Positions 1 to 10,666 of a stretch of 64,000 bases of DNA are shown one piece after another. Source of the stretch: Kuschelorhynchus macadamiae (lineage: Eukaryota > Arthropoda > Insecta > Coleoptera > Curculionidae); the NCBI GenBank assembly GCA_030620095.1, contig JAUTXW010000326.1:1215501-1279500 (forward strand). Direction: 5' to 3'. Within the stretch, counting starts at the first letter, position 1; each line of letters starts with the position of its first letter. A program made the position numbers and the translations under genes. Under the pieces are notes generated by a model, which searched no databases, had not been told where the DNA came from, and saw only the letters and a list, made by a program, of their open reading frames with translations.

Positions 1-192
1 GTTTAAAAAGTCAGTATAAAAATAGTACTTATTTAATAAATGTCAAATTTTGCACAAATGTTATTCTCATAAATACAGCAAAGCCAAACTTGCAGTATGG
101 ATGCAGTTTTCGCTATTTTGCCAGAACACAAAATTATCTTTTGGAATAGAAAACCTCTCTAAAGAAGCTAAACAGCATATTGGACCTTTAAT

Positions 193-1110
193 ATGAGAAA
201 AATGAACGGGGATGATTACAAAGAGCCGGTAATCAAGACGACATGGAGCAATACGGCAAAACAAGTTCAAGAATATTACTTTAAAAAACAAAATATTTGA
301 TCCTTTTAAAGACATAAGAATTGAGTCATTCCGAAAAGCTCGCGAAGTGCCCTTTTTACATGATGACTACATGAAAATACTTAATTTCTGGAAAGACGAT
401 AACCCAGAGGGGCTTCAAAAAATTTTTTTTTTCATATTGCTGCTATTGAATTAGCCTGGCGTGGCGATGAAGCATCAAACTGCCTTATTTTCCATTTCAA
501 AAAGGAAAAAGGACGGATCATTTACAGGTAAGCACTATAGTTTTTGCTACTATTTATTGTTTTTAATTGGCCTTACTAATATTTGTCTATACAAAGAAAA
601 AATATGTCACGCTAATGATTTTATATTGGCATATTATGTAAATTCCTAAAATACTAATTCTTTTATTGTTACAGGAATGATTTTCAAACAAGAAGGAGCT
701 AAGAAATTCGACGATTGTAATGGCTAATAAGCAATACCAAGGATCCTCAACATTGTCCAGTTCGCCTCTTTGAAAAGCTTGTCGGTAAACGATAGATCAG
801 TGTTCAAACATAAAGGTAATTTGTAACTCTAAATCCGTTTTTCATGAAAACTGAGCAATGGTATAGTTAGACAAAAGATTCTGCTCTAAAATTGGATTTG
901 GACGCAAACAAAATTACAAATCATTCAAATCGGTCAACAGCAGTGACTTGCTTAGTCAAACCAGGGGTTAATGAACAATAATTAATCAAAATATCAGGAC
1001 ATTCCAACACGAATTCAATAAAACCGTATCTATCCATGGATTACTCACACCACTCACAAGTTTTAGAAAATCTTCTCAAAAGAAGCATCGAAGAAGACGC
1101 GAGAGAATAA
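193..1110 (+). pseudogene. Crypton-like tyrosine recombinase (DUF3504-type) relic
   Basis: Decayed gene for a tyrosine-recombinase-like protein of the kind found in Crypton DNA transposons and in host proteins derived from them. In order I can read a core-binding part (MNGDDYKEPVIKTTW from 193), a segment NFWKDDNPEGLQK near 380-420, ELAWRGDEASNCLIFHF near 450-500, WLISNTKDPQHCPVRLF near 722-775, and a catalytic C-terminus. The C-terminus has ITNHSNRSTAVT (Arg codon 931-933), ISGHSN near 994-1005 and KPYL (Tyr codon 1027-1029), which fit the H-x-x-R, G-H and Tyr boxes of the family. It ends at TAA 1108-1110. Breaks are a stop at 298-300, a shift in the poly-T run near 421-433, and stops after the WLIS block. 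A CAG|GTAAGC donor at 528 and TTACAG|G acceptor at 674 fit a 147-bp intron joining two recognisable blocks. Family assignment is from remembered motifs, not a search. Confidence 0.7.
528..674 (+). other. putative GT-AG intron in the Crypton-like relic
   Basis: Begins GTAAGCA after CAG and ends TTGTTACAG. It separates the HFKKEKG block from the GMIFKQEGAKKF block of the recombinase-like protein. The sequence is AT-rich with in-frame stops. The splice-site quality is seen directly; splicing itself is inferred. Confidence 0.5.
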
Positions 1111-2656
1111 ACGCAAAAAAATCCAAATCATGTTTATTACAAGAAACGTCTCAAGTCGCCTCAAAAGACATGAAAATACTCCCAATCAATATCAAAACTG
1201 TACATTTTATAATAATTGCGTTTTTGATAATAAAAAGGTTTAAATAATGTATCCTTGATTAAATTTGTTTAGTCACTTATTGTGTTAGTTGTATTATGTT
1301 TGGTGTATATAAAATAATCCAAATTAGTTTCAAATTTAATTTCAACTTGTTATATTCTCTATCAAAATATCACTCGTGCTACAAAATTTCTTGAGAAAAT
1401 TTGTACAAAACATTTTTATAAATCAATATTTTATAAAAGCAAGGGTACATATCACCAGAAAAAATCCCTCGCGCTACGGGCTCGTAATTTTTTAGTTGAT
1501 ATGCACTCATGCTTTTATCAAAAAATGGTTGTCAGAAAATTTGTTAACAAATTTTCGGAATTTTTTTATGCACTTTGATATTTCTATTGTTCTATTGAGA
1601 ATCCAATAACGCGGAACAAAATGGCGGCCTAACAATGATTGTTTCCGGAAAGTTCGCAGCTTACGATTCACCGGGTGCAAATCACCACGAGCAATTTACC
1701 TTACCTGAAATTCACCGCTCACAATTAACAGCACACAGTTCACCTCATTTATCCTCCTTTATCAACTTAGTCCTTGTTAATAATATTCGCATTAGTTTTA
1801 CAAATCCCCACTGCAAATCTTAAAATTAAATTAAAATAGTATTCATTAAATATTATTAAATTTTTATTGGTACTTTTTTAATCTTTACATGGCGGTTCAG
1901 GGAAGAAAATTTCTGGTTTAATTTCTTTACAGATCGATTTTACCCAATTGCCCAATACCCGGAAGTTCCCTCACAAAGAATCCTTCCTGTTGTCTAGAAA
2001 AGTGAAGAATACCACAATTTGTGTATGTGCAAGGTGTCCAGTTTTCAATAATTTTACTGGTATCCCCGTTTTTAGAAAAGATAAGGGGTTGGGATTTTTT
2101 CCGACACTGTACGAATTTTCCGTAAAAGTTACAGTGCTGTAACCGAACTTGTTATAGCCCGCTTCATTTCTGAGATACATCGGAAAAGTAAGAACTCCCT
2201 TTTATAAGTTTTTAGGCAGAATACAGTGGCATATAGTCAGATTTTTTCTATAAGCTGTCATTATTTAGGTATAGGCAATTTAAACAATTTGAACCGATTT
2301 TTACAAATACTAAGTTTTTTTAAATATCTTCGTATTATTGTTGCTGATTATTTCCTCAAAAGTGTTTACTTAGTGTTTTAATAAGGACGTATATTAGATT
2401 TTAAGTATTTTTCATTTTAAACATGCTAACGAGTTTTATACAAAGCGACGAAAAGGCTGATAGAAGCTGCAGCAGAATTATATTTCAATAGGTATTGCTG
2501 TTGCTGTAACTATTAATCTATATATTTATTTTCTCCTTAAATATTTTTTGTACGAATCTAAAAAGACGCCAATCAAATAGAAGAACATTCTTCAAAATAA
2601 AATCTAGTTTGACTCATTATGGACCATTTAATAAACCGCGTTTAAAGTCCTATAAT
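1111..2656. other. no gene recognised; one imperfect hairpin
   Basis: AT-rich sequence without a credible gene. An imperfect inverted repeat lies at about 1433-1520: the left arm reads ataaaagcaagggtacatatc and the right arm is its near-complement ending in gcttttatc, with a GC-rich centre (ctcgcgctacgggctcg). Two short overlapping ORFs at 1948-2180 on opposite strands match nothing I recognise. Confidence 0.5.
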
Positions 2657-2865
2657 AAGGCCAACCGAGAAGTTGACGAGGTAAATGTTTTGGCATCCGG
2701 TGCAGCAAATCCTAGAACGACTCGCAAAAAATTAAGAGGCAGTTGGAGTTGAAATTAGGAGCACAAGCCATTTTGGAAAAACACAAATTTAGACCACACT
2801 ATTTTAATTTAGTTAGCCATTTAACTGCATGGTTTTGCAATAAAATCCTATTTGCAGATGTGTAA
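2657..2865 (+). pseudogene. mariner-type (DUF4817 group) transposase fragment
   Basis: Short N-terminal scrap of a transposase related to those at 24557-25657 and 27300-28399. Readable pieces are NREVDEVNVLASGAANPRT (second helix-turn-helix region) and, after a break, AILEKHKFRPHYFNLVSHLT, followed by a truncated WFCNKILFADV and a stop. The EKHKFRPH piece corresponds to KKYKFIPYKYRPVKALL in the 28 kb copy. The catalytic domain is absent and no terminal repeats were found, so this is a dead fragment. Confidence 0.55.
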
Positions 2866-3184
2866 TAGGAAAATTATTTTGTGTTAAATGATTTATTTGT
2901 GCCAGGTAATACAAATATATATATATAAAAATAAAAATATGACAATTCAATGTTATCTATGTAGAAACTAACTAAAACTAGATAAAAGGTAACCTAATAG
3001 ACGGCACAAAAGGTAGGATCTTGATTACTGAGTACAATCAGTCTTCCAATCCTACCTCAGGAGTAATATAAACAGTTAGGTAATTTATTTAAAATTATTT
3101 TGTGGATAAAACAAGATAAGTGAATTTTGCGTTTAAATTCCAATTTAGATAATTTAAGTATTTTATAAGTTGGAGATATATAAT
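2866..3184. other. no feature recognised
   Basis: AT-rich with a short (TA) run near 2915-2925. I see no coding signal or repeat boundary. Confidence 0.5.
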
Positions 3185-3865
3185 CATATTTTGCCAGTTA
3201 CATACCTGATACCATTATTATGTAAAATTTTTAATTTATGTTTATCATTAGAACTGATACTTTTGTGATTAAATGGATCACAATGATCAAGGCCACTTAG
3301 AATTAAAGAATCAATATGTTTTAATTTAGTGTTAGTATTTAAAAAATCTTTAAAGGTGTATAAAATTCTTAGTTTAAAATATGCATTTTTAATGATTTTT
3401 TTATACGCTTATTAAAATTTGAATTTTGATCAAAAATAATACCAAGATTGAAGTAAGTTAAGGAATAGTATAACTCTTATGAATGATTTTAAAATTAGAA
3501 TTGGTTTTTATTTTAGTAAGTAATTTTTTTGGACCAATTAATAATAGTTTAGATTTATTTACAATAATTTTTAATCCATGGTTTTTAATCTTTCTACACA
3601 TATTAAAAAAGTCTTCAATAATTAAATTAACAAGATGTGTTATATTTTCAAAATTAATTTTATGACAAATTTGAGTGTCATCCGCAAATGCTAAAAGGTT
3701 ATCATGTTTAAGTGATAAATAAAAATCAAATGTGTAAATAATAAAAAGCAGTGGCTTACGTACAGACCCTTGAGGTACTCCTTTATGTATCGATAGCATA
3801 TTAGAACTGCCAAATTTGTATTCATTTGAAATTCTAGTAAACTGATTACGGTTAGAAAAACACGT
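3185..3865 (-). pseudogene. non-LTR retrotransposon (LINE) reverse transcriptase, 3' fragment
   Basis: C-terminal half of a LINE reverse transcriptase, read on the minus strand. Motifs in order are NRNQFTRISNEYKFGSS (about 3860-3810), GVPQGS (near 3778), the polymerase box LLAFADDTQI with the catalytic Asp pair (near 3695), then NLGIIFDQNSNFNKRIKK and LKHIDSLILSGLDHCDPF towards 3250. The ADD box and GVPQGS are diagnostic of the RT palm. The frame breaks near 3458-3470 and near 3380. The upstream RT fingers and endonuclease are absent, as in a typical 5'-truncated LINE insertion. A jockey-like clade is my best guess; the 3' tail was not located. Confidence 0.75.
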
Positions 3866-4361
3866 GATTGAAACATTGTATGTTCAGACGAAGCTTACAT
3901 TTAAAGAGCCGGCACTTAAATAGCCAAAATTCCAGGTAGTGGTCAGCTAAAAATATATGTAAGGCCCTACATGAAAATAAATTCCCAGATCGGCTGATGG
4001 AGCACTAATATGGCATAACAAGTCACCAGACCATTTAGGGTTTAAAAAGCTAAAAAAAAAAATAAGGAAAATAAAAATATGAGATTTATGCTTCTAAGGT
4101 ATAATGAGATCAATTTTAACAACACTTGTAGTTATGTGATTTATATTTAACTTTCTAAATTCATTTATTTTTAAGAATTAGTCATTAGAATAACATAAGT
4201 TTTATATATATTTTTTAGAACTTTTTTAATAATTTTAATAATATTAATTGAGATCAATAAAATTTTAATTATTTTTATTGCTTATGTAAAAATCTTCTTA
4301 AATATATTATTTATTTTTATTTTACCGCAGCTTGCTATAAATGCAGACAAAAAGTAGTTAA
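3866..4361. other. no gene recognised
   Basis: AT-rich spacer between the LINE relic and the TTAA-flanked MITE. No motif or repeat was recognised. Confidence 0.5.
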
Positions 4362-4885
4362 GGGGGAACTGCACGCAGTAATATGGATCATTTGCAAGCC
4401 TTCCGCCGCTGCAATATTATGTTAAAACTATAAGAGATATGTATTAGCTTCAATGTGATTTTAATAGGGAAATATGTATAGTTGGGCGCTAAAGGCGAAT
4501 TTTTATGAAAAAATCGAATCTAGAGTTATAAAATAAAAGTTTGTCCATTTTCGACCATTTTTTGACCACTTTTTGACGCACATGCCTTCGCATATAATTT
4601 TTTTTTTCCCAAAATGGCTCTTTACCGCCTTACATTGATCCTTTGTCTATGTCACTGCAAAATTTGAAATGGTAAATCGTACTCATGTCTTTGTATTTCT
4701 GTAGCGCGTGAACCCTTTTGAACCCATTTTTAACCGAAATGCAATTTAAATTATCTGTACATAACACATTTTTTTGAGGTCGGACGTGCATGAAGTTTTT
4801 TTTAATGCGTAGGTACCTTTTCATCTTACTTTCAACTCGACTAGACCTTGTCGCTGGTTTTTCACTTTTTGCGTGCAGTTCTCCC
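4362..4885. mobile_element. MITE with 16-bp TIRs and TTAA target duplication
   Basis: A 524-bp non-coding element flanked by TTAA on both sides (4358-4361 and 4886-4889). The left end reads GGGGGAACTGCACGCA; the right end reads inward GGGAGAACTGCACGCA, one mismatch in 16. TTAA duplication is the hallmark of piggyBac-type insertion, so this is most likely a piggyBac-related MITE. No transposase is encoded; the short ORF inside it is not convincing. Confidence 0.8.
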
Positions 4886-7194
4886 TTAATACATTAAATT
4901 GTTGGTTTATAATGAAAGTACATATTGACTATTATATATTTTTGAAAAACCAAGAACAAACGGGTAAAGATAACTTACAAATTTATATAATAATAATATG
5001 CAAATGACACATAAAAATCTAATCTAATCTGGTTAATAAAATTTACAATTGGTGAGCGAAATACCTCATTGAATCTCATATACGGAAGTTTTAAAATGTT
5101 ATGTTTTCTACGTTTTCCTGTATCTCAGAAACGCAGCAGGCTATGAAAAACGTCTTATGTTTTGCGAAAAAGAAGTATAAGTGTCGCAAAAATCTCAACT
5201 CTATATCTCTTCTAATAACATACTTATAGTCCTGTAAAACATAAGAAACTGGACACCCTGTACATATTTTTAAATGACTATGAGCGGAACTAAATAGGTA
5301 CTTGCTTCACCAACAGGAAAAATTTATATCCAGATAAGTTTCGGGTATAAAGACAGTTTACCGAGGAATTTACCGATTTGTTACATCTTTATACTCCGCT
5401 ATAAAGGGAAAAATAATACTATTTAATTAGCTGAAACCGGTAAATTGGCCACATTGCGTTTAAAACATAGGTACAATTTCTTCTAATTAATGAAATGCAA
5501 AAATTAATTTGTAAATTAATGAATTTTATTAAGAATGTTAACTTCCTCTGTCCACAAACATTTTAAATTACGTTGTTTTATTATTATTGCAATTTTATAT
5601 ACAGCGAATAGAATGCTGCGCTGGGAGAAAGTGCAAAGGAATGTAGATTGTAGTGAACACACATATGGAAAACACGCACATACAGGTACTTACAACAAAA
5701 TTAAATAAATGAACGGTTATTAATTTAAGCAAATAGATAGCCCGAAATCTTTTGTTAAGCAAACAAATCCTCTTTCTTCAAATGCCGACCAATTTGAGAT
5801 GTCTATTTAAAAGATTTGCTTAACTTTGACAACATACTAAGGCAACAAATCACTCATAAAGGATTAACCACTGTAACCACACAATAATAACGTGACTGTG
5901 CCAAAATTATACCGAAAAGGATTTTTATTGGTGGCCCTTTATGTACCTATTTAGGAGGACTTGCTACCTTTGCGGAAGCTTAGAAGATGAGACGTTGACA
6001 CACTGCACAAGAAATTATTGTAAAGGGTTGCGGATACCTATTGTTGACTATCGCCAAATTACTATTAACTGGGTACCTGAAAAGAATAATGTTAACAGGT
6101 ATTTTGAGCAAGTTGCTTGAGTTAAATTAATGCATGCATTTTTATAAGTCAAGTTTAAATAATTTATTTAATTTGCATTCAACCAAGTTAAACAATATTA
6201 AATTAATAATTATACTTTCATTTTGATATGGTTAACATAATTTTTCTTCAGAACTGAAGCCATGGCGAAAAACAGAGGTTCTTCAAAAGCAGGTTGTTTC
6301 CCTGGACATGAGTTTTAGACAATCATTAATGAATACCTCACTCACACTCAAATATATCGTTAACCGTAATAAATAGAGGTAGATGAACAAATTGAGAGTA
6401 GGCTGAATTTTTAATGTTTTGTCGTGGTGAAAACGGTAAAATACCAAGTTGACGTATTCCCATCTCTTTTGGATTCGCCGCCATCTTCAAAACGCTAGTG
6501 ACCCGATTTATTGTGTTTCCAGTGCGGGGGTGGGGTGGGTGGAATTTTAAGATAAAATTTAAAGAACCCAAAATTTCCAAATAAGTTATGTCTCACAAAT
6601 TTGTTTTCAAAAAAAAAATAAAGTGTGCCAATGCTCTAGAATCAGTTTTTCTGCAATTGGGCCTTTCAAAGTTGATATAAACCAAAACAAAATCTTACAA
6701 TTGTAAATCTCGAAAAATAGTCTCGGAGTTACCGCCACTAAAAGCTCGATATGCATCAAAAAATGGACGAACTTTCAGAAACTATGACATATATTTCCGT
6801 GTCATCTCAGAAATAGTAAATATGGTCGCTCAGAAATAATATATATAATGAGAATATAAAAAATTCTGCTGTTTGCAGGAAAAATTATTTTTTTTAAAAT
6901 TTTCTTTATATTTTTTAATATAACTTTCCAGATATACCTTTTAGGAAATAAAACAATACTTATTGTTAGTTATAAATGTATTTACAATATCTATTTTTTT
7001 TTATTTTTTAATGCCATTTTAAACTTTCGAAAAATACAATAACCAAATGTTGCTTTTAGCACCTCTTTTCTACAAAATTCCAAAATGCGCAATAATTTTT
7101 TTGTCATATTAGATGCAAATTTTATCTGCTTTCAGCAAAACTCATTCTAACGATTTTATTAAGTTCATATGCAAGTTTAAACAAAAAAGAAAAT
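4886..7194. other. no gene recognised
   Basis: About 2.3 kb of AT-rich sequence. A short piece at 5255-5275 (gacaccctgtac) resembles the ends of mariner-type elements in this window, but no partner end was found. The small ORFs here match nothing I know. Confidence 0.4.
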
Positions 7195-8370
7195 CGGTAA
7201 ATTTTTCCTTTTATTGTGAATAGTAAAGTGTGACCAATTTAGTTCAGTACATAGTCATTTAGTAACACATATACACTGTCTTTTTAAACATTTTTTAGGC
7301 ACCATTTTGTTCTACCATATTGGATTCGTACCAATATTTTACCAGTTTCTAGCTATTCCACACTTGATTATTGAGCATAATTTAAAATAAAGTAGTTTTT
7401 ACAATAACACACACCGCGATTTCGATATGTTGAATTCATACCCGTTTATCCCTGTATCACATTTAATTTTTCTGCAAAACGTAAAGTCAATTCTATAGGA
7501 TTTTTTTTTCGTTGATTTAAAAAAATATTTTGCCGCCATTTTGTTCCGCAATTTTGAATTCACACCACAACTTTACCACTTTATCTCTATATTACACTTA
7601 ATTCTTGCACAAAATTTGAAATTAATCTAATAAGTAGTTTTTCAGGCTGATTTTTTAAACATGTTAATTAGACCGCCATTTTGTTTTGCTGTCTTATATT
7701 TATAAAATATTACCAATTCATTCACATGTACCACTTGATTTTTGTGAAAAAAATAAATGGGATCATTGGTTTTTTAGTAATAATTTTATTAACGTTTCAC
7801 TAAGCTGCCATCTTATTCCCACATACTGGGTTTTTACCAGAATATTACCAGGTTATCCCACATGACCCTTAATTTTTTAATAAAATTTGAAGTTAATCTG
7901 GAAAGTAGTTTTTAAGCTATACGGCGAACTGACAGTCAGACAGACAAACCAACGCACCGCCGGTATTGATAATTTTTTTTTGCACCTAGGGACACTAAAA
8001 CTTAAAGATATGTAAAACATCAGTGGGTGATTTTTCACAATTACAAACATTTCATTTGGCCGCCATTTTGTTTCGCCATCTATCACCACATTTTTACTAG
8101 TTAATCTCTATACCATAATTAAGTATTGCAACACAGGCTAAATTTTTAAATATTTTATTAAGCCGCCATTTGGTACCTCCATCTTGGATTCGCACCAAAA
8201 TGTCACCAGATGATTCCTACATAATACTTGATTTCTACGCAAAATTTGAGATAAATTGGATAAGTAGTTCTTTAGTAATAATTTTTTTAACATTTCATTA
8301 GGCCGCTATTTTGTTTTTCCATATTGGAATTTTTGCCAAAGTTACCTTGTCCCTGGTCGTTCCCATATGA

Positions 8371-9145
8371 CAGTGGCGTACCAAAAGGGCCCGCAGAACC
8401 CGCGTTGCGGGCGGGGCTCAGAGGTCCAGAGGCCCTTCGACCTCGAGCAAGCTACTTATATAATAATAAATATAACATACTGAATTCTATAGCGGCAGAA
8501 TTTGCTTATACCCCATAATCTTCCAAATTCAAATATATTTTGTCTTATCAGTACCTATTTAATAGGAAAGTTGCAGTGTGTTATTTATTTTCATTTTTAT
8601 TACTGCTGATTTTCCTATTTTTGTGTTACTTATAAATGTTTATCGTTTAAAGTTGTATCTTATGTTCTGTAGTTTTGTAAACATAAAACAGTACCCATAT
8701 AATAATCCCGGGTGACAACGAAACTACTGTTCAAGGCGGCATTTTAGAAATGTTAACGACAAATAGATGAAATTTGGTACATTAATATGGCTGTACTTAG
8801 TAAACAATACATAGGATGTATAGGGTGACATGAAATTTACATAGAATTCCTCAGAAAGTCGAAATTCCAAAAAAAGCAAAATTTATGGGGTGTTTCATCT
8901 AAACTAACGAAATTGAGGTCACTTCCGGTTACACCGGAAACGTCTTGTCTTTATGCTAAAAGTGTTCACTGTATTCAACCATATTAAGGTAACTAGCAAA
9001 TTTCTTCTATCTATAAACCGATCTGAAATATCACCGTAAACAGTAGTTTCGTTGTCACCCAGTATAATAATTTTCTTGGCGTAGAGTGGGGAGAGGGGGC
9101 GTAAAAAATGCGGAGGGGGGCCCAGAAGACTTTGGCACGCCACTG
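8371..9145. mobile_element. hAT-type non-autonomous element with 8-bp TSD
   Basis: A 775-bp insertion in modular repeat copy 1, bounded by CCATATGA on both sides (8363-8370 and 9146-9153). The termini are CAGTGGCGTACCAAA and, read inward from the right, CAGTGGCGTGCCAAA. An 8-bp duplication with CAGTGGCG-type ends fits the hAT superfamily. Removing it restores the usual cccatatgaccctt sequence of the repeat. It has no transposase, is relatively GC-rich near its ends, and contains a second element at 8707-9062. Confidence 0.85.
8707..9062. mobile_element. TIR element nested in the hAT-type element
   Basis: A 356-bp non-coding element with about 22-bp terminal inverted repeats (GGGTGACAACGAAACTACTG at each end). 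It is flanked by a 9-bp direct repeat TATAATAAT (8698-8706 and 9063-9071). A 9-bp duplication would fit Mutator- or Merlin-like transposition; because the flank is AT-rich, a TA duplication cannot be excluded. Confidence 0.7.
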
Positions 9146-9330
9146 CCATATGACCCTTAATTTTGTACCAGAATTTAAAGCCAATCGTTTAAGTATTTTT
9201 GTAGTTATGCCGCGAGAAGACAAACAGACAATCCGGACGGAATTGAGAAAACATGTTTTTCGGCATCTAAGGATCCTGAAACGTAAAGATCTGAGATGTA
9301 ATTTTTTACGAGGGAAGCAATAAGAAAACA

Positions 9331-9779
9331 CACTTCTATTATTTTTTAAAACACATTTTAAATATTATTTTCTAATTATAACATATGACCAACAACCAAG
9401 GAACTTTCATGCATATGAAAACAATCGAAAATTAAAATTTTGTCATTATGGTACTTGGTTAAAATATAATTTAATATTAGCAAACTCATTTTATGTTGCG
9501 ATGTCTAATTTTTTCAATGAAATATATTTTTAAAATATTTACAGATATTTATAAAACTTTAAAAGATACTTTTGACAGATCAGTTTTGTTAACACATAAA
9601 TAAAAAATGAAACAGTAAAACAAAAAAATCCTTCACATTTCTGTGTGTCTCTCATTACGTTCTATATACCCAGTTATCCTTCTCGAAACATCTTTAAATG
9701 TTTACTGAGTTTTAGATACTCTGGGGCCTTATGTTTATGATATAATTATTAATAACTCCTTCTAAATGGTTGACATCAC
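9331..9779. other. no feature recognised
   Basis: AT-rich sequence without coding signal or identifiable repeat ends. Confidence 0.5.
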
Positions 9780-10260
9780 ATCAAATAACTTCATTAATCA
9801 AAACACCTCTCCACATATTTGTTTTAAAATAATAAGCCCATCTGCAATTTTGAGAACTCCACCACTCCGTTCGATGTAAAAGAGAGCTCGTGTGTCCACA
9901 GCATATAGTAAGGAAATTTGATTATTTCTTCATTTTCTCTTTGCTACCAAAAAAATAATTGCAAACGAATATCAAAATCTCGTTCCTTTAATAAATTTGG
10001 GTTTATACAGCCTGAATTTATTTTTACAGAGAATGAGGACTATTCTGGTACTACACTGTCTCTTTTTACGACAGTACTGTCTGTAATGCTTTTGATACTG
10101 GTTTGTCCATGCTCTACAGCATCCAAGCACACATTTAATTGCAGTTCTTCATTATTTTTGGAAAGTTTATGGATTTTTTTAAATACATTTTCCACCGAGC
10201 CTGTGGTCTTAAAATTCGCCATAAGGCTACCAACAGTTGAATGCCGCACATTTTTGCCAA
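9780..10260 (-). pseudogene. mariner-type (DUF4817 group) transposase fragment
   Basis: Degenerate transposase on the minus strand. It reads MRHSTVGSLMANFKTTGSV (first helix-turn-helix) from 10249, then the linker, LKERDFDIRLQLFFW near 9990-9950, and ELSFTSNGVV near 9880, which corresponds to the DES-F-x-x-x-G segment after the first catalytic Asp of the family. The Asp itself is changed (THELSF instead of xDExxF). Frameshifts separate the blocks, and everything after the SNG block is missing or unreadable. No terminal inverted repeats were identified around it. Confidence 0.5.
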
Positions 10261-10666
10261 GATGCCTTATATTGAAAATGTTTGCTTCTTGTCAATGGCA
10301 ATACAAAACAATCTGAAAAAGAAATATATGCTCAATAATGGTATTAGAATGTTTTTAACCATTTTGTTTAATATGCAAATAACGAAAAATAAATCAAAAC
10401 AGTACCCAAGAAAGCAGTTTTCAAATTTTAAAAAGTCCTATAAAACCAATTAATTCGTTTTTAAAATGCAGATATGTAAAAACAGTTCAGAAACATGGCA
10501 TTTAGGAAAGTCCAATGTATTTCTTCAGTTGGTACCGCAAGCACAGGCATGCATACATACTCGAAATAGGCCAATAATGATGAGACTAGAAACTTAAGTT
10601 AAATCTTTTTAAATAGTTCTATAAAAATGCTGTCTACGAAAATAAATTGATTTGATTAATCATCAA
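10261..10666. other. no feature recognised
   Basis: AT-rich spacer up to the left end of the Harbinger-like element. Small ORFs here match nothing known to me. Confidence 0.5.

Larger units (their letters stand above)
7195..9330 (+). repeat. modular dispersed repeat, copy 1 (interrupted)
   Basis: Copy of a repeat present several times in the window. It starts near a block ending gtgaatagtaaagtgtgacc and ends with a cagacagaccgacgg-like stretch and an aattgagaaaacatgtttt tail (about 9240-9260). Between lie diverged modules, each with gccgccattttgttt, a 'ttggattc...taccaaaattttaccag' stretch and 'aaaatttga...aataagtagtttt'. The module core recurs near 7303, 7535, 7676, 7808, 8061, 8166 and 8304, often about 130-140 bp apart. 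No ORF is conserved. The copy is split by the hAT-type element at 8371-9145. Confidence 0.75.

Noticed and set aside
9011..9331. 106-codon minus ORF overlapping the hAT-type end and modular repeat
   Set aside because: It runs across a transposon boundary and its target duplication, and overlaps two other ORFs. It is a chance reading frame.
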